Shown: positions 41,671-50,600, counted from the first letter of the stretch. The stretch is 64,000 bases of DNA from Bacillota bacterium (GCA_019420525.1 JAHZHA010000029.1:123082-187081), one strand, 5' to 3'. The notes: generated from the sequence alone by a model not told the origin. Translations and numbers: made by a program.

Positions 41671-42387
41671 CTATTTGTTTTCGTCTTCCTGCAGGATCCA
41701 TCCGCAGTCATCGTGGTAGATCATCTGATGTGTCATGCCGCCGTCGATGCAGATATTCTCTCCGGTGATGAAACCGGCCTTATCTGAGCAGAGGAAGAGA
41801 ACCATGTTTGCGATGTCCAGCGGATTACCCACACGTCCGGCGGGGTGCTGAGAGGCATCCGGACCTTCATAGACTGTGTAATCTGTATCGATCCATCCGG
41901 GTGAGATAGAGTTAACCCGCGCTCTTCCTGCCAGGCTGATCGCCAGAGAGTGGGTCAGTGCCGAGATTCCGCCTTTTGCTGCCGTATAACTTTCCGTCTG
42001 GGGCTGGCTCATGCGGTCGCGTGAGGAAGAGATGTTCACTACCGAGGCACCGGCCGCAAAATGAGGAACGAACAGCTTCGTCAGATAAAATGGCGCAGTG
42101 ACGCCGACTTTCAGTGCGTAATTGAATTCCTCAAAGGTGCATTCGTCCAGCCCTTTCATGAGGGGACGGGCGTTATTGATGAGAAAATCCACGTGGCCGT
42201 GATCGGTCACGACTTTATGGGCGAAATCTTCAAGAACAGACTGATCGGCAAGATCTCCAGTATAGTAATCGTTAGGTAGCAGGTCGATGACGCAGACATT
42301 TGCGCCGACTTTTCGGAATTCCTCTGTGATCGTTCTGCCGATGCCGCTGGCCCCGCCTGTGATAACTGCAATTTTGTCTTTAAACAT
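41671..42387 (-). CDS. SDR-family oxidoreductase
   Basis: A 238-residue short-chain dehydrogenase. Cofactor motif TGGASGIG at 10-17, the NNAR segment of the NAG motif (DFLINNARPL), catalytic Ser in VNISSSRDR and Tyr-Lys in YTAAK, and ISPGWIDT after it. D in CVIDLL after beta-2 suggests NAD(H) over NADP(H). The C-terminus has the usual ENICIDGGMT. The substrate is unknown. The start follows GAGGAGGAAACG. It is the last gene of a minus-strand group with the deformylase-like and SGNH genes. Confidence 0.93.
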   Translation of the reverse strand: MFKDKIAVITGGASGIGRTITEEFRKVGANVCVIDLLPNDYYTGDLADQSVLEDFAHKVVTDHGHVDFLINNARPLMKGLDECTFEEFNYALKVGVTAPFYLTKLFVPHFAAGASVVNISSSRDRMSQPQTESYTAAKGGISALTHSLAISLAGRARVNSISPGWIDTDYTVYEGPDASQHPAGRVGNPLDIANMVLFLCSDKAGFITGENICIDGGMTHQMIYHDDCGWILQEDENK

Positions 42388-42397
42388 CGTTTCCTCC

Positions 42398-42808
42398 TCA
42401 GATGATAATTCCGTCGCAGTGATCGATTTCGTGCTGAATGATCTGCGCGGTCCAGCCGGTGAAGGTTTTGAACCGCTCCTGAAATTTCCGGTTCTGCCAG
42501 CGGACTTTAATGGATTTCCAGCGTATGGCCGGACGGGTACCTGTTAGAGAAAGGCAGGCTTCCTCTGTCTCATAAGGCTCCGATTTTTTGATGATCTCCG
42601 GATTGAACATGACCATATAAGTGCCGTCGTTATCGAATGCGATGATACGCTTGTTGATACCGATCATATTGGCTGCCATACCTACACAGGCATTTTTGTG
42701 ATATTCGAGTGTTTCCAGAAGATCGGCGGCAGTAGGAATATCGTCCGGTGTAGCGGGTTCGGATTTTTGGGAAAGAAAAGCTTCATCCCTGCAGATTTCG
42801 CGAATCAT
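42398..42808 (-). CDS. Peptide deformylase-like protein, atypical motif 1
   Basis: A 136-residue protein. Metal-site motif HEIDH at 126-130 with E127 and the cysteine ligand C85 in EEACLSL are present. Motif 1, normally GxGxAAxQxG, reads GMAANMIG (43-50) so the conserved Gln is replaced by Met. From memory, a compact Clostridia deformylase-like subfamily shares this change. It may be a divergent deformylase or act on another formyl or amide substrate. It overlaps the SGNH gene by four bases (ATGA), and a proper deformylase is presumably encoded elsewhere. Confidence 0.85.
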   Translation of the reverse strand: MIREICRDEAFLSQKSEPATPDDIPTAADLLETLEYHKNACVGMAANMIGINKRIIAFDNDGTYMVMFNPEIIKKSEPYETEEACLSLTGTRPAIRWKSIKVRWQNRKFQERFKTFTGWTAQIIQHEIDHCDGIII

Positions 42809-43377
42809 ATCTCACTCTCCTTGTGTTTTAGAATAACAGCTGCGATGGTTTCCGCCGCGAGACGGGAACCATGTTCGTTCGGATGGATTCCGTCAGAGGC
42901 ATAGAGTTCCTGCGCCGGGGAAAGACGATAAAATGTCATGCAGGCATCAGCGATGAGCGCATCGTTTTCGCGGGCTGCCTGATGATAAGCGTCGGAAAGC
43001 CGGCGGGCCATTTCGCTATAATCCCAGCCTTTTTCCTCCAGTTTTTTTTCGCCTTTCCGGTAAGCCCAGGTGGCGAAGAGAACCGGAACGGCTCCATTTT
43101 TGCGGATTTGTCCGCAGAGCTGCTTTACGGCAGAAGCGAATTTTTCCGGAGAAGTGACGGGACCGTGGCTCATCTCCTGGAGAATCACATAGTCCCAGCG
43201 CTCTTCTGCCAGCGCTTTCTGCGTCCGGGCGCCCATTCGGGTATCGGGATTCAACTGTTCTGAAAGCCGCGCTCCGCCGCGGGTATGGGAAACGATTTCT
43301 GCGCCGGTAAGCTCTGCCAGCATCTGCGGCATACCGTTGGCAGAGGTAAAGCTGTTTCCGAGCATGAGAATACGCAT
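42805..43377 (-). CDS. SGNH/GDSL-type hydrolase
   Basis: A 190-residue esterase-like protein without signal peptide, so cytoplasmic. Block I is LMLGNSFTSANGM (nucleophile Ser), block II has the Gly in TRGGARL, block III-like residues are in YVILQEMSHGP, and block V is DGIHPNEHG with catalytic Asp and His. It probably removes acyl or acetyl groups from an unknown substrate. First gene of the SGNH / deformylase-like / SDR group. The ribosome binding site is weak (CGAGG). Confidence 0.85.
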   Translation of the reverse strand: MRILMLGNSFTSANGMPQMLAELTGAEIVSHTRGGARLSEQLNPDTRMGARTQKALAEERWDYVILQEMSHGPVTSPEKFASAVKQLCGQIRKNGAVPVLFATWAYRKGEKKLEEKGWDYSEMARRLSDAYHQAARENDALIADACMTFYRLSPAQELYASDGIHPNEHGSRLAAETIAAVILKHKESEI

Positions 43378-43656
43378 GATAAACCTCGTATGAATCCAGT
43401 TTCTGAACGAATTTGTGCAAAAGAAGCAGGAAAAATAATTTTATACATTATATATGCTTTTGGGAAAAGCATCAAGAAAATCCGGAGAAGTGGGCGTATA
43501 TTCAGGAAAATAAAGGTGATACGGCAGGAGAACGCAGACCGGAGCTACAGGTCCTGCAGGTTAAAAAGAATCATTTCAGATATATTACAAATTGAAAAAG
43601 TATAGTAAAATAAAATAACAGAATGCTGCAGAATGCAGAAAAGAGAGGAGATAAGT

Positions 43657-44136
43657 ATGAAGAATATTCGGAAGACAGTATTGTTAACGGCTGTTTTAAT
43701 TCTAATTCTGACAGCATGCGGTTCGGTACTTGTACACGATACTGTGTCGGAGACGCTGGGGATTGACGTTTCGTCAGGAAATGAAATTTCAAATTATGAT
43801 ACTCACAGCGGAAACGGTGACGGAACCTCCTGTGTCATTCTTCGTTTTGATGATGACAGTGTTTCAGAGGAAATCAGAAATGATAAAAACTGGAAAAAAT
43901 TTCCTCTTGACGAGACGGCACAGATACTCGTTTACGGAATATCGGATGAAACCGGTCAGACCGGGCCGTATTTGAATGACGACGAGGGAAATCCTCTGGT
44001 TCCGGAAATTCAGAACGGATACTATCTGCTGATTGACCGGAATGCGGGAAAAGACGGTCCGCACGGTACGAATGTCACTCTGGGACTGTACGATACCGAT
44101 ACGGACATGCTTTATTATTGCAAACTGGATACCTGA
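43657..44136 (+). CDS. Small lipoprotein of unknown function
   Basis: A 159-residue protein with a type II signal peptide: KNIRKTVLLTAVLILILTAC with the lipobox LTAC at ~17-20. The rest is an acidic secreted domain (CVILRFDDDSVSEEIRNDKN, FPLDETAQILVYG, YYLLIDRN, NVTLGLYDTDTDMLYYC) of beta character. I know no family. The start follows GAGAGGAGATAAGT. Downstream lies another secreted or membrane-anchored gene on the same strand, 78 bases on. Confidence 0.75.
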   Translation: MKNIRKTVLLTAVLILILTACGSVLVHDTVSETLGIDVSSGNEISNYDTHSGNGDGTSCVILRFDDDSVSEEIRNDKNWKKFPLDETAQILVYGISDETGQTGPYLNDDEGNPLVPEIQNGYYLLIDRNAGKDGPHGTNVTLGLYDTDTDMLYYCKLDT

Positions 44137-44214
44137 GAAACCGCGGTGTAAGTCGGCATACAGCCGGTCAGTGCGGAGTAAGGCGGATTTGCAGCAGACA
44201 AGGAGGTTATGAAA

Positions 44215-45273
44215 ATGAAAAATGTGAAAAAGAAGTATATCATCGCAGGCATCTCTGCAGCGGTGTTGTGCGTCATAGCTGTCGTACTGATCCGGAGCCT
44301 GCTTTTTCAGGACATCCGGCTGACGAACGATACGATTCCTCTGGGCAGCGGCGCAGACAGTGAAACCCGTGTGGAAAAACAGCTGCTGGATCTCGTGGAA
44401 TCGGAATATACCTGTAAGGTATCGGATACGGATATCGATGTAAACGAACAGGGGACCTATTTTGTAGAATATGTGTATCTGAAGAACGGAAAAGAGTATA
44501 CGAAGCGGTTCGATATTCACGTGACGGACCAGACCGGACCTGAAATTACTTTTCTGAATCAGAATTCCGACGGCACGGTATATGCTTTTTTAGATGACGA
44601 GGCATCTTTTATCGAAAACATCGCCCTGACGGACAACTGCGACGGTGAGATAAAGCCGTCGGCTGAGAACGTGAAAATAGAAAACGTGATATTCAGCGTG
44701 AAAGGTGAAAATGATGCGACTGTCATCTGCAGTGACAGCGCCGGAAACACCACAGAAGAGCATGTGGCGGTACAGGTCATCGATCCGGAAATCGCCCTGT
44801 ACGATTATCTGGAGAATTACGCGAAATGTGAGGGCGTCCGTTTCTGCGGAACTTCAGGAGAAATCTCATTCCGACAGGATAACGACGAACTTTTCGACGG
44901 TGATTCTTTTTATCTGACCGATATGAAATATGTCACTTCAAAATCGTATACCAGCGGAGATGACGGAGCGACTTTCCACAGAAGATTCTCTTTTGATGAA
45001 AATTTCGTCATTACAGAGTTCAGCAGCGATAATACCCTGCGAAGCTCCACCATGACTTCGGCCAGGATCGCCGTACAGCACGAGGATGCCTGGAACAGCG
45101 CCGCATACCAGAATCTGGTGGGCACGACACTGTCCTATCCGGCTTTCAGCGGTCTGGAAGAAGATCCGATTATCAAAGAACTGGGAGGACTCAAGTATTT
45201 CTGCGGCAAGGATGAAGCTGCCCTCAGCGGCGTGAAAGTGTCACTGAAAGATAAGAGCGTGATTTCCGGATGA
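44215..45273 (+). CDS. Membrane-anchored secreted protein with Ig-like domain
   Basis: A 352-residue protein with an N-terminal helix (KYIIAGISAAVLCVIAVVLIR, ~7-27). Residues ~45-105 read like a bacterial Ig/DUF5011-type strand pattern ending IHVTDQTGPEITF, and a second similar unit ends at VAVQVIDPE (~190). The C-terminal ~160 residues (CEGVRFCGTSGEISFRQDN to CGKDEAALSG) are unfamiliar. I prefer ATG 44215, 8 bases after AGGAGG, to the ATG at 44209. It probably acts outside the membrane. Function unknown. Confidence 0.75.
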   Translation: MKNVKKKYIIAGISAAVLCVIAVVLIRSLLFQDIRLTNDTIPLGSGADSETRVEKQLLDLVESEYTCKVSDTDIDVNEQGTYFVEYVYLKNGKEYTKRFDIHVTDQTGPEITFLNQNSDGTVYAFLDDEASFIENIALTDNCDGEIKPSAENVKIENVIFSVKGENDATVICSDSAGNTTEEHVAVQVIDPEIALYDYLENYAKCEGVRFCGTSGEISFRQDNDELFDGDSFYLTDMKYVTSKSYTSGDDGATFHRRFSFDENFVITEFSSDNTLRSSTMTSARIAVQHEDAWNSAAYQNLVGTTLSYPAFSGLEEDPIIKELGGLKYFCGKDEAALSGVKVSLKDKSVISG

Positions 45274-45439
45274 TGAGATAAAGAGCAAGGAAAATGAAGC
45301 TGCAGCAAATCGGTATGAATTTGTGGGAAATCTTGCAGAGGAAGCGGTAAAAATTAAATTCAACGGAAAGTCAGTGGAGGATATATTCAGATATGGAAAT
45401 CAGAATCCTATCAGATATATCTGGAAAGAATACGAATAA
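45272..45439 (+). pseudogene. Orphan gene fragment
   Basis: An open frame of 55 codons without start codon reads KSKENEAAANRYEFVGNLAE, then EAVKIKFNGKSVEDIFRYGN and QNPIRYIWKEYE before TAA 45437-45439. The amino-acid composition looks protein-like, and it starts right at the end of the preceding gene in another frame, so it is probably the 3' remnant of a neighbouring gene lost by deletion. Confidence 0.5.
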
Positions 45440-45587
45440 GAAAAAATAAATGTATTGTGAATTCCTTGAAAGAGGCAATTGTCACACATCGGCCGGCTCT
45501 CTGCTACAAAGTGCCGGCCGATATTTTTTATCTGTTGCGGTAGTACATCTGACGGAACTGCCTGTATTTTTTGGAAGACCGTAATTT
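45440..45587 (+). terminator. Gap with terminator at 45488-45530
   Basis: The stem ATCGGCCGGC (45488-45497) / GCCGGCCGAT (45513-45522) is followed by ATTTTTTA. It ends plus-strand transcription before the converging FkbM gene. Confidence 0.8.
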
Positions 45588-46514
45588 CTACACAGCCAGA
45601 AGTGTGATTTCTGTAGGATAGATGGGAGAACTCTTGTACCGCAGATAAAATTGGTAGTCCGGAGAAATATCATGTATCATCCGGGGAATTTTCCAGAGAT
45701 CTTCATTGTTGTGATATACGGAGATGAGCAGTTTTGGATGATCCTGAAGAATATGTTTCCGGGCGCCGAGAATAGCTTTCTGTTCAAAGCCTTCAATGTC
45801 AGCGATGATGAGAGAGACGGGTTCTTTAATGTCGTCGTCGAGAGTGGTGACGCCGATTTCTTCGCCGCTGTCGCCCCCCAGAGTATTGGCCGAGGAACTG
45901 GCTTCATTTTCTTTGATAAACATTGAGGTCTGTGTGTCGCCGATACCTTTCAGCCGGAAATCGATGTTACGGCAGAATCGAAGATTTTCCCTCAAAAAAT
46001 TGAATGTCTGAGAAGTGATTTCGTAGCAGTATATTTTTTTATAGCAGTCTTCCCCGTAATTTTTGATATAGGAAAGCACCGTATCACCGGTATAGGCTCC
46101 AAGATTGACGATTACTTCATCTTTTCCGCATCTGACCACATCCAGATCAAAATAACTGTCGAAAAGATATTCCTTTGTTTCGGTGGTAGATGTGAAATCG
46201 TAACGGTACCAATTGCTGAGTATCGCGTATAGTGTTTTTTTTGAACGATAATCACAGAGTCTGTCATAAAGCCACTGAAAATCGCTGATGTGTTCAGCAA
46301 GAGTCTGAGCCTTTCCTGCTATCTGATCGTAAATGCCGGCCTGGGGATCGAGTATTCCCCAAAAATTATAGTTGCGGAAAAAGGCTATACAGCTGTCCCG
46401 CGTTTCTTCAGGAACTTTTTCAAAAGCGGAACGGATTTTCAGATAGATTTCCTGTTGACTCAGGCTTTCAATCTCACGTACAAGATCCGAAAAATTTCTG
46501 TCGATGATATTCAT
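45588..46514 (-). CDS. FkbM-family methyltransferase
   Basis: A 308-residue protein with an N-terminal helical part (~1-130) and a SAM-dependent methyltransferase domain at ~135-305. The SAM loop VIVNLGAYTGDTVLSYIK is a variant of the FkbM D/xGAxxGD motif, followed by KIYCYEITSQTFNFLREN, VTTLDDDIKEPVSLIIADIEGFEQKAI (typical FkbM D-x-E-G segment) and LLISVYHN. It would methylate an O-group on a sugar or polyketide-like acceptor; none is evident nearby. I use ATG 46514 (AGGAG, 10 bases away); a GTG three codons earlier is also possible. Confidence 0.85.
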   Translation of the reverse strand: MNIIDRNFSDLVREIESLSQQEIYLKIRSAFEKVPEETRDSCIAFFRNYNFWGILDPQAGIYDQIAGKAQTLAEHISDFQWLYDRLCDYRSKKTLYAILSNWYRYDFTSTTETKEYLFDSYFDLDVVRCGKDEVIVNLGAYTGDTVLSYIKNYGEDCYKKIYCYEITSQTFNFLRENLRFCRNIDFRLKGIGDTQTSMFIKENEASSSANTLGGDSGEEIGVTTLDDDIKEPVSLIIADIEGFEQKAILGARKHILQDHPKLLISVYHNNEDLWKIPRMIHDISPDYQFYLRYKSSPIYPTEITLLAV

Positions 46515-46615
46515 ATTGATCACACTCCTGTAAGATAAAATTCTGCTAAGAGTATAATATGATTCAGATCAACAGAAAGACGACACTTCTGAGAAAATTC
46601 TTTTTGTATTTATAT

Positions 46616-48007
46616 TTATGCCGGGAAAAACCGGTTGAGAGCTTTTTCCATATTTACTTTTACATCGTCCGGGACAGGAAGCCCGGAGAGTACGGTTGCA
46701 CCGGAAGCGTCGCGCCAGACAGTGATTCCTGTTTCAGGATCATAGCTGATGATACCCGGTTCGTATGTCATGCCGGTACTGCTTTCCGTATCCGCTCCAC
46801 TTTGTTTTCCGGAGGATCTTTCCACAGCCGGAGTTACGCCGGTTTCAGTCACCGATCCGCCTGTAAGTGAATCATTTTGATTGACGGTATCCATTGAGTC
46901 TGATACTTTCAAGGCAGATTGCGAGGGATCTTTTCTGTTTTCGGACGGGATGTTTTCAGTTGTAATGGTGTGAGAAGGACTGTCAGATGCAGATATTGCA
47001 GTACCGGTGAAGAATACAAAGCATGCAGATATGGCTGCCAGACAGCAGAATGTGGCTGTTACCGGAAGGAAGAAGCTCTTTTTTTTTCTTATCATAACTG
47101 TCCGGATTCTCTGAGAAAGAACAGATCTGCCGTTTCCCATGGATGCCGCAAAAACCGTTGTATGCCCGGTACCATATAGCAGAAGTGCTGAAGAATAGTC
47201 CGCGATATCTTCTCTTTTCAGTCCCGCTGTGGCGCGTTCATCGCAGCTGATTTCCATGTCGCGGCGCATCAGGCCACGGGCCAGCCACATCAGAGGCTGA
47301 AACCAGAAAACAATAATGAGAATCTGTGCCAGAAGCAGGGCCAGATTATCTTTTCTGCGTATATGGTACCGCTCGTGGAGAAGAATATATCGTCTGTGTT
47401 CCCGATTCGTGGAGGAAGGAAGATAAATTCTGGGACGGAACAGCCCTTTGACGAAAGGTCCTTCGATATCATCCGATTCCCAGACGTCGGTCTCATTTGT
47501 TCTTACTGCAAAACGCACATTGCGTCTGATTCTCAGTGAAGAACGGATCGTGAGCACAGAGAGAACAGCGATACCGGCAATCCATATCAGGAGGAAAAAC
47601 CAGAGAAACATTTCCCGGGAAATCAATGTGCTTAAAACAAAAGTGCCGGAATTTGCCGATGTTGCGAGTGTTTCCGGAGAATTGGCAGAGATTATGACAT
47701 TGCTCGTCGGCAGATGAACGACTCGAAACAGAGGCACATGTGTCAGATTTTGGATCCATTTTGCTGTCATATCCAATATCCTGGAAGGAACCGCAGCACT
47801 CAGACAGAAAAGAGGAATGCTAGCCCACAGACAGTAAGAGTAAGAACGGCGGTATCCTCTGAGCAGGAACCGGAGTATGAGAATGACTGCGATCAGCAGA
47901 GAGGCAGAGATTCCGGTGAGCAGGAAACGCAGAAAAATCAGCCGGACTGTTTCCATAATTTGTGCTGACGGCGTATGAGCCAACAGATATGTGAGTATCT
48001 TTTGCAT
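46616..48007 (-). CDS. BlaR1/MecR1-type M56 membrane peptidase
   Basis: A 463-residue protein. N-terminal membrane helices (~25-50, 55-75, 130-155), then a cytoplasmic M56 metallopeptidase domain with zinc motif HERYH at 211-215 and the partner helix RDMEISCDERAT (~245-257). One more helix (~315-335) leads to a short extracellular tail of ~125 residues, ending YEPGIISYDPETGITVW. The penicillin-binding sensor domain of true BlaR1 is absent, so it senses something else. The start follows GGAGA at ATG 48007. A BlaI-like repressor lies 1.5 kb away on the other strand, so the pair is split. Confidence 0.88.
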   Translation of the reverse strand: MQKILTYLLAHTPSAQIMETVRLIFLRFLLTGISASLLIAVILILRFLLRGYRRSYSYCLWASIPLFCLSAAVPSRILDMTAKWIQNLTHVPLFRVVHLPTSNVIISANSPETLATSANSGTFVLSTLISREMFLWFFLLIWIAGIAVLSVLTIRSSLRIRRNVRFAVRTNETDVWESDDIEGPFVKGLFRPRIYLPSSTNREHRRYILLHERYHIRRKDNLALLLAQILIIVFWFQPLMWLARGLMRRDMEISCDERATAGLKREDIADYSSALLLYGTGHTTVFAASMGNGRSVLSQRIRTVMIRKKKSFFLPVTATFCCLAAISACFVFFTGTAISASDSPSHTITTENIPSENRKDPSQSALKVSDSMDTVNQNDSLTGGSVTETGVTPAVERSSGKQSGADTESSTGMTYEPGIISYDPETGITVWRDASGATVLSGLPVPDDVKVNMEKALNRFFPA

Positions 48008-48067
48008 AATAATTCTCCGTTTTATTTTATCTATCATTTACAGATTATATATCGAGTCTATAATAAC

Positions 48068-48426
48068 AAACCAGCGGTGTCAAGACCCTGGAAAAATCGA
48101 AGGTAGACGGGCAATGTGTATTCCAGAATGATACAAAAGAAGCTACGATGGAGTGGTCCTTCCCTAAATTCCTCGTGGATATTCCGGTTGACGTCGTCTG
48201 TGATGATTGTATCGGAGCAGTCATTCCTCTGGGAGATTTTGAAATCGTCTTTAATGGCGAAACGTATTCCATGGATAAATCGGAACTTTTCTTTGACCTC
48301 AGTGATCCGGATGCCGGATTTGTTCCGTATACCGGACAGCAGGCAAATTACTATTCTGTAGTACAGTGGTGGGAAAATGGAGAAAAGAAAGTTCTCGTGG
48401 AATGTGAGTATGACCCTAACATGTAA
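48068..48426 (+). pseudogene. Small hypothetical gene or 3' remnant
   Basis: The frame is open from about 48068 to TAA 48424-48426 and reads LEKSKVDGQCVFQNDTKEA, then MEWSFPKFLVDIPVDVVCDD, PLGDFEIVFNGETYSMDKSE and VVQWWENGEKKVLVECEYDP. It is clearly protein-like but no ribosome binding site precedes the only ATG (48148). It is most likely the C-terminal remnant of a secreted or membrane-anchored gene; a 92-residue protein from ATG 48148 is the alternative. A terminator follows. Confidence 0.5.
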
Positions 48427-48473
48427 GATAAAGGGAAATATACGGGAAAATAATAAAAAAACATGAGCAATGA

Positions 48474-48506
48474 AAGCCGCTGCGGAGTTATCTGCAGCGG
48501 TTTTTT
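48474..48506 (+). terminator. Terminator before 48636 gene
   Basis: The stem AAGCCGCTGC (48474-48483) / GCAGCGGTTT (48494-48503) is followed by TTT. Confidence 0.8.
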
Positions 48507-48635
48507 ATATAAGGTAAGCCTGAGAGTAAAAAATGCATATTGAAAAATACAGAATACATACGATATTTTCTTGACAGTTATAATCATGACATGTAGTTTA
48601 TAATCGTAAACCATAGATCAAAAGGAGGGAAGTAA

Positions 48636-49400
48636 ATGAAAAAGAAAGCGGCGGTCGTGTGGAGTATCGCACTTTTGGTTTCAACCACAGTGATTTTATC
48701 CCTGTATTTCGTGCCTCTGCCGGATGTGCGCGCCCAAGTGCGCCGGGCGGTGACGGAAGCCTATGAACTGGTAGCGAGTATAGGAGAATTCGAATCGGAG
48801 GATGGTACGACGGCGTCGCTGACGGAGGATGAGATAAACGACAGTATCATCGCATTCAACCGGAAAGCGGATGCATGTCTTTCCGACGATTTTACAGCAA
48901 AAGAATACTATAAATGGCTGAACCAGGATTATCTGATCCGGACTTACAGAAACACGGTGAATTATATCGTGAAATCCGGCGTGGCAGACGTACAGACGCC
49001 GGTAATTTTATATGATCTGACCAGGGAGCAGATTATTGTGCGCGGCAGGCTCATCGGCTGGAATATATGGATTGCGGAAACGGACGGTAAATTTCGCATA
49101 TCCTGCGATTACAATAGAATGCCTCTGGACGTCCGGCTGAAACGGGAAGACGGGATATTTAAGGTTGCTGTATACAGGGGGATAAGCGGAGAACCGGAAA
49201 ATATCGGGGACACAGGTATTATCGCCGAAGCGGAGAAAAAGAGTGAAAAGGGAAAACTGTCTGAGGAGAAGGAAAAGATATTGGCGAATATCCGAAGGAC
49301 GGATGAGATCTGTGAACAGGAATACGATACTTTTTCTGAAGCATTACAGGCGGCAGAGCAGATCGAATTCAGTGATTTCAACGGATATGCGCTGGAATAG
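48636..49400 (+). CDS. Signal-anchored hypothetical protein
   Basis: A 254-residue protein with an N-terminal anchor (AVVWSIALLVSTTVILSLYFV, ~6-26) and an extracytoplasmic part. Residues ~30-175 contain NRKADACLSDDFTAKEYYK and DQTPVILYD-like beta strands (IIVRGRLIGWNIWIAETDG); residues ~195-250 are a charged, possibly coiled-coil tail (EKKSEKGKLSEEKEKILANI). I know no family. Upstream are TTGACA at about 48573 and the dyad GTTTATAATCGTAAAC at about 48596-48611, a possible operator. The start follows AAAAGGAGGGAAGTAA. Confidence 0.75.
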   Translation: MKKKAAVVWSIALLVSTTVILSLYFVPLPDVRAQVRRAVTEAYELVASIGEFESEDGTTASLTEDEINDSIIAFNRKADACLSDDFTAKEYYKWLNQDYLIRTYRNTVNYIVKSGVADVQTPVILYDLTREQIIVRGRLIGWNIWIAETDGKFRISCDYNRMPLDVRLKREDGIFKVAVYRGISGEPENIGDTGIIAEAEKKSEKGKLSEEKEKILANIRRTDEICEQEYDTFSEALQAAEQIEFSDFNGYALE

Positions 49401-49475
49401 CGGAATTTTCTTGACACGGTGATTTCCCTCCGATAGACTTTTACATATATAAAACGAAAATGGAGGTGACGGCAG

Positions 49476-49844
49476 ATGGACCCGAAAGATCTGAAACTCT
49501 GCGACAGCGATTATAAGTTTATGACAGCGGTATGGGAGAGCTGTCCCGTCAATTCCGGAGAACTGGTCAGACTATGCAATGAGAAATTCGGATGGAAAAA
49601 ATCTACCGTGTATACGATGATAAAGAAAATGGAACTCAAAGGATTCGTGGAAAACGTCAATGCCACCGTCACCGCTCTGATTCCGGAAGAAGCATGTCAG
49701 AGAGAGGAAGCGCAGTATTTTATGGAGCGTACCTTCCGCAACTCCATGCCGAAATTCTTTGCGGCCTTTTTCGGCGACAGAAAAATCTCAGAAGAAGAAG
49801 CTAAGGAGTTGGAATCTCTGATCGAGGAGTACCGAAAAAAATAA
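49476..49844 (+). CDS. BlaI/MecI/CopY-family repressor
   Basis: A 122-residue protein of normal family length. The winged helix is at ~8-75 (DYKFMTAVWESCPVNSGELV, KFGWKKSTVYTMIKKMELKG), with a C-terminal dimerisation helix containing FMERTFRNSMPKFFAAFFG. The linker is where BlaR1-type proteases cleave relatives (around NATVTALI). The start follows TGGAGGTGACGGCAG. The expected partner, the M56 peptidase, is at 46616-48007 on the opposite strand with unrelated genes and debris between, so regulation is likely but the classical operon has been rearranged. Confidence 0.92.
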   Translation: MDPKDLKLCDSDYKFMTAVWESCPVNSGELVRLCNEKFGWKKSTVYTMIKKMELKGFVENVNATVTALIPEEACQREEAQYFMERTFRNSMPKFFAAFFGDRKISEEEAKELESLIEEYRKK

Positions 49845-49872
49845 CCGTCATAAAAATGACGGTTATTTTTTT
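49840..49872. terminator. Terminator between blaI-like and flavoprotein genes
   Basis: The 12-bp perfect stem AATAACCGTCAT (49840-49851) / ATGACGGTTATT (49856-49867), loop AAAA, T run after it and A run before it, so it can serve both converging genes. Confidence 0.9.
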
Positions 49873-50600
49873 ATAGAAGAATTCAGTTTAGTCTGAAGAA
49901 ACTTTCCAAAAGCCAAACTCATCACACTGTAAAACTTATTTATTCTGCATGGATAGAAATACGGTTTATTTTGCCATTGTTTTTCTTTCCAGTATTCCCG
50001 ATCCAGAGGGTTCATAGCCAGAGCCAGAGCTTTCTGTACTTCGAAATTGATCAGCTGATTCAGCGAAGGGGAATGGTTCTGGGGTCGGTGAACCAGACGG
50101 ATGAATCCGGATATTTCTTTTTCGGAAACCGGCCGGTTCTGAGTGAAGATCGTCCGTCCTACCATGCCTGCAGGAACGGCTCCCCATTGAATGGCGATGC
50201 TTTTCAGATATGACAGGGTTTGCCGCAGACCGGAGCCTTTTGTAGTGGATACTGAGAGAACCGGTTTTTCAGCCAGCACCGGACGGTGGTACCACATGCA
50301 GGTCCGGTCAAAAAATGTTTTCAGCTGTCCGGATACCTGCTTCAGATATACCGGTGAGGCCAGCACAATGCCGTCTGCTTCAGAAAGACTCTTCATGATA
50401 TCTGCCGCATCGTCGTTCAGCATGCACTGGCCCTGCAGAATACAGCGTTCGCAGCCTGCACAGGGTGTTATATTACAATGACAGAGTTCAATGATATGCA
50501 ATTCGATTTCGTGATTTTTCAGAATTGTCTGAATCTCAGAAAGAAGCCGGAACGTGTTTTTCTTTCTTTTGCTGCCCAATAAGGCGATTACCTGTTTCAT
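49863..50600 (-). CDS. Flavodoxin-fold NAD(P)H reductase / FeS flavoprotein
   Basis: A 245-residue protein. The N-terminal flavodoxin-like FMN_red domain has LLGSKRKKNTFRLLSEI as phosphate loop, the cysteine cluster CAGCERCILQGQC (~47-59) seen in iron-sulfur flavoproteins, and EADGIVLASPVYLKQVSGQLKTFFDRT. The C-terminal ~80 residues are basic and unusual for the family. It probably transfers electrons between NAD(P)H and small acceptors. The start follows AAGGAGGTATTTTC and lies 12 bases after the MATE gene stop, so both share one transcript with a riboswitch-like leader. Confidence 0.85.
   Translation of the reverse strand: MKQVIALLGSKRKKNTFRLLSEIQTILKNHEIELHIIELCHCNITPCAGCERCILQGQCMLNDDAADIMKSLSEADGIVLASPVYLKQVSGQLKTFFDRTCMWYHRPVLAEKPVLSVSTTKGSGLRQTLSYLKSIAIQWGAVPAGMVGRTIFTQNRPVSEKEISGFIRLVHRPQNHSPSLNQLINFEVQKALALAMNPLDREYWKEKQWQNKPYFYPCRINKFYSVMSLAFGKFLQTKLNSSIKK

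Noticed and set aside
43413..43605. Overlapping short plus-strand frames upstream of the lipoprotein gene
   Set aside because: There are two competing frames, no ribosome binding site and no recognisable sequence.
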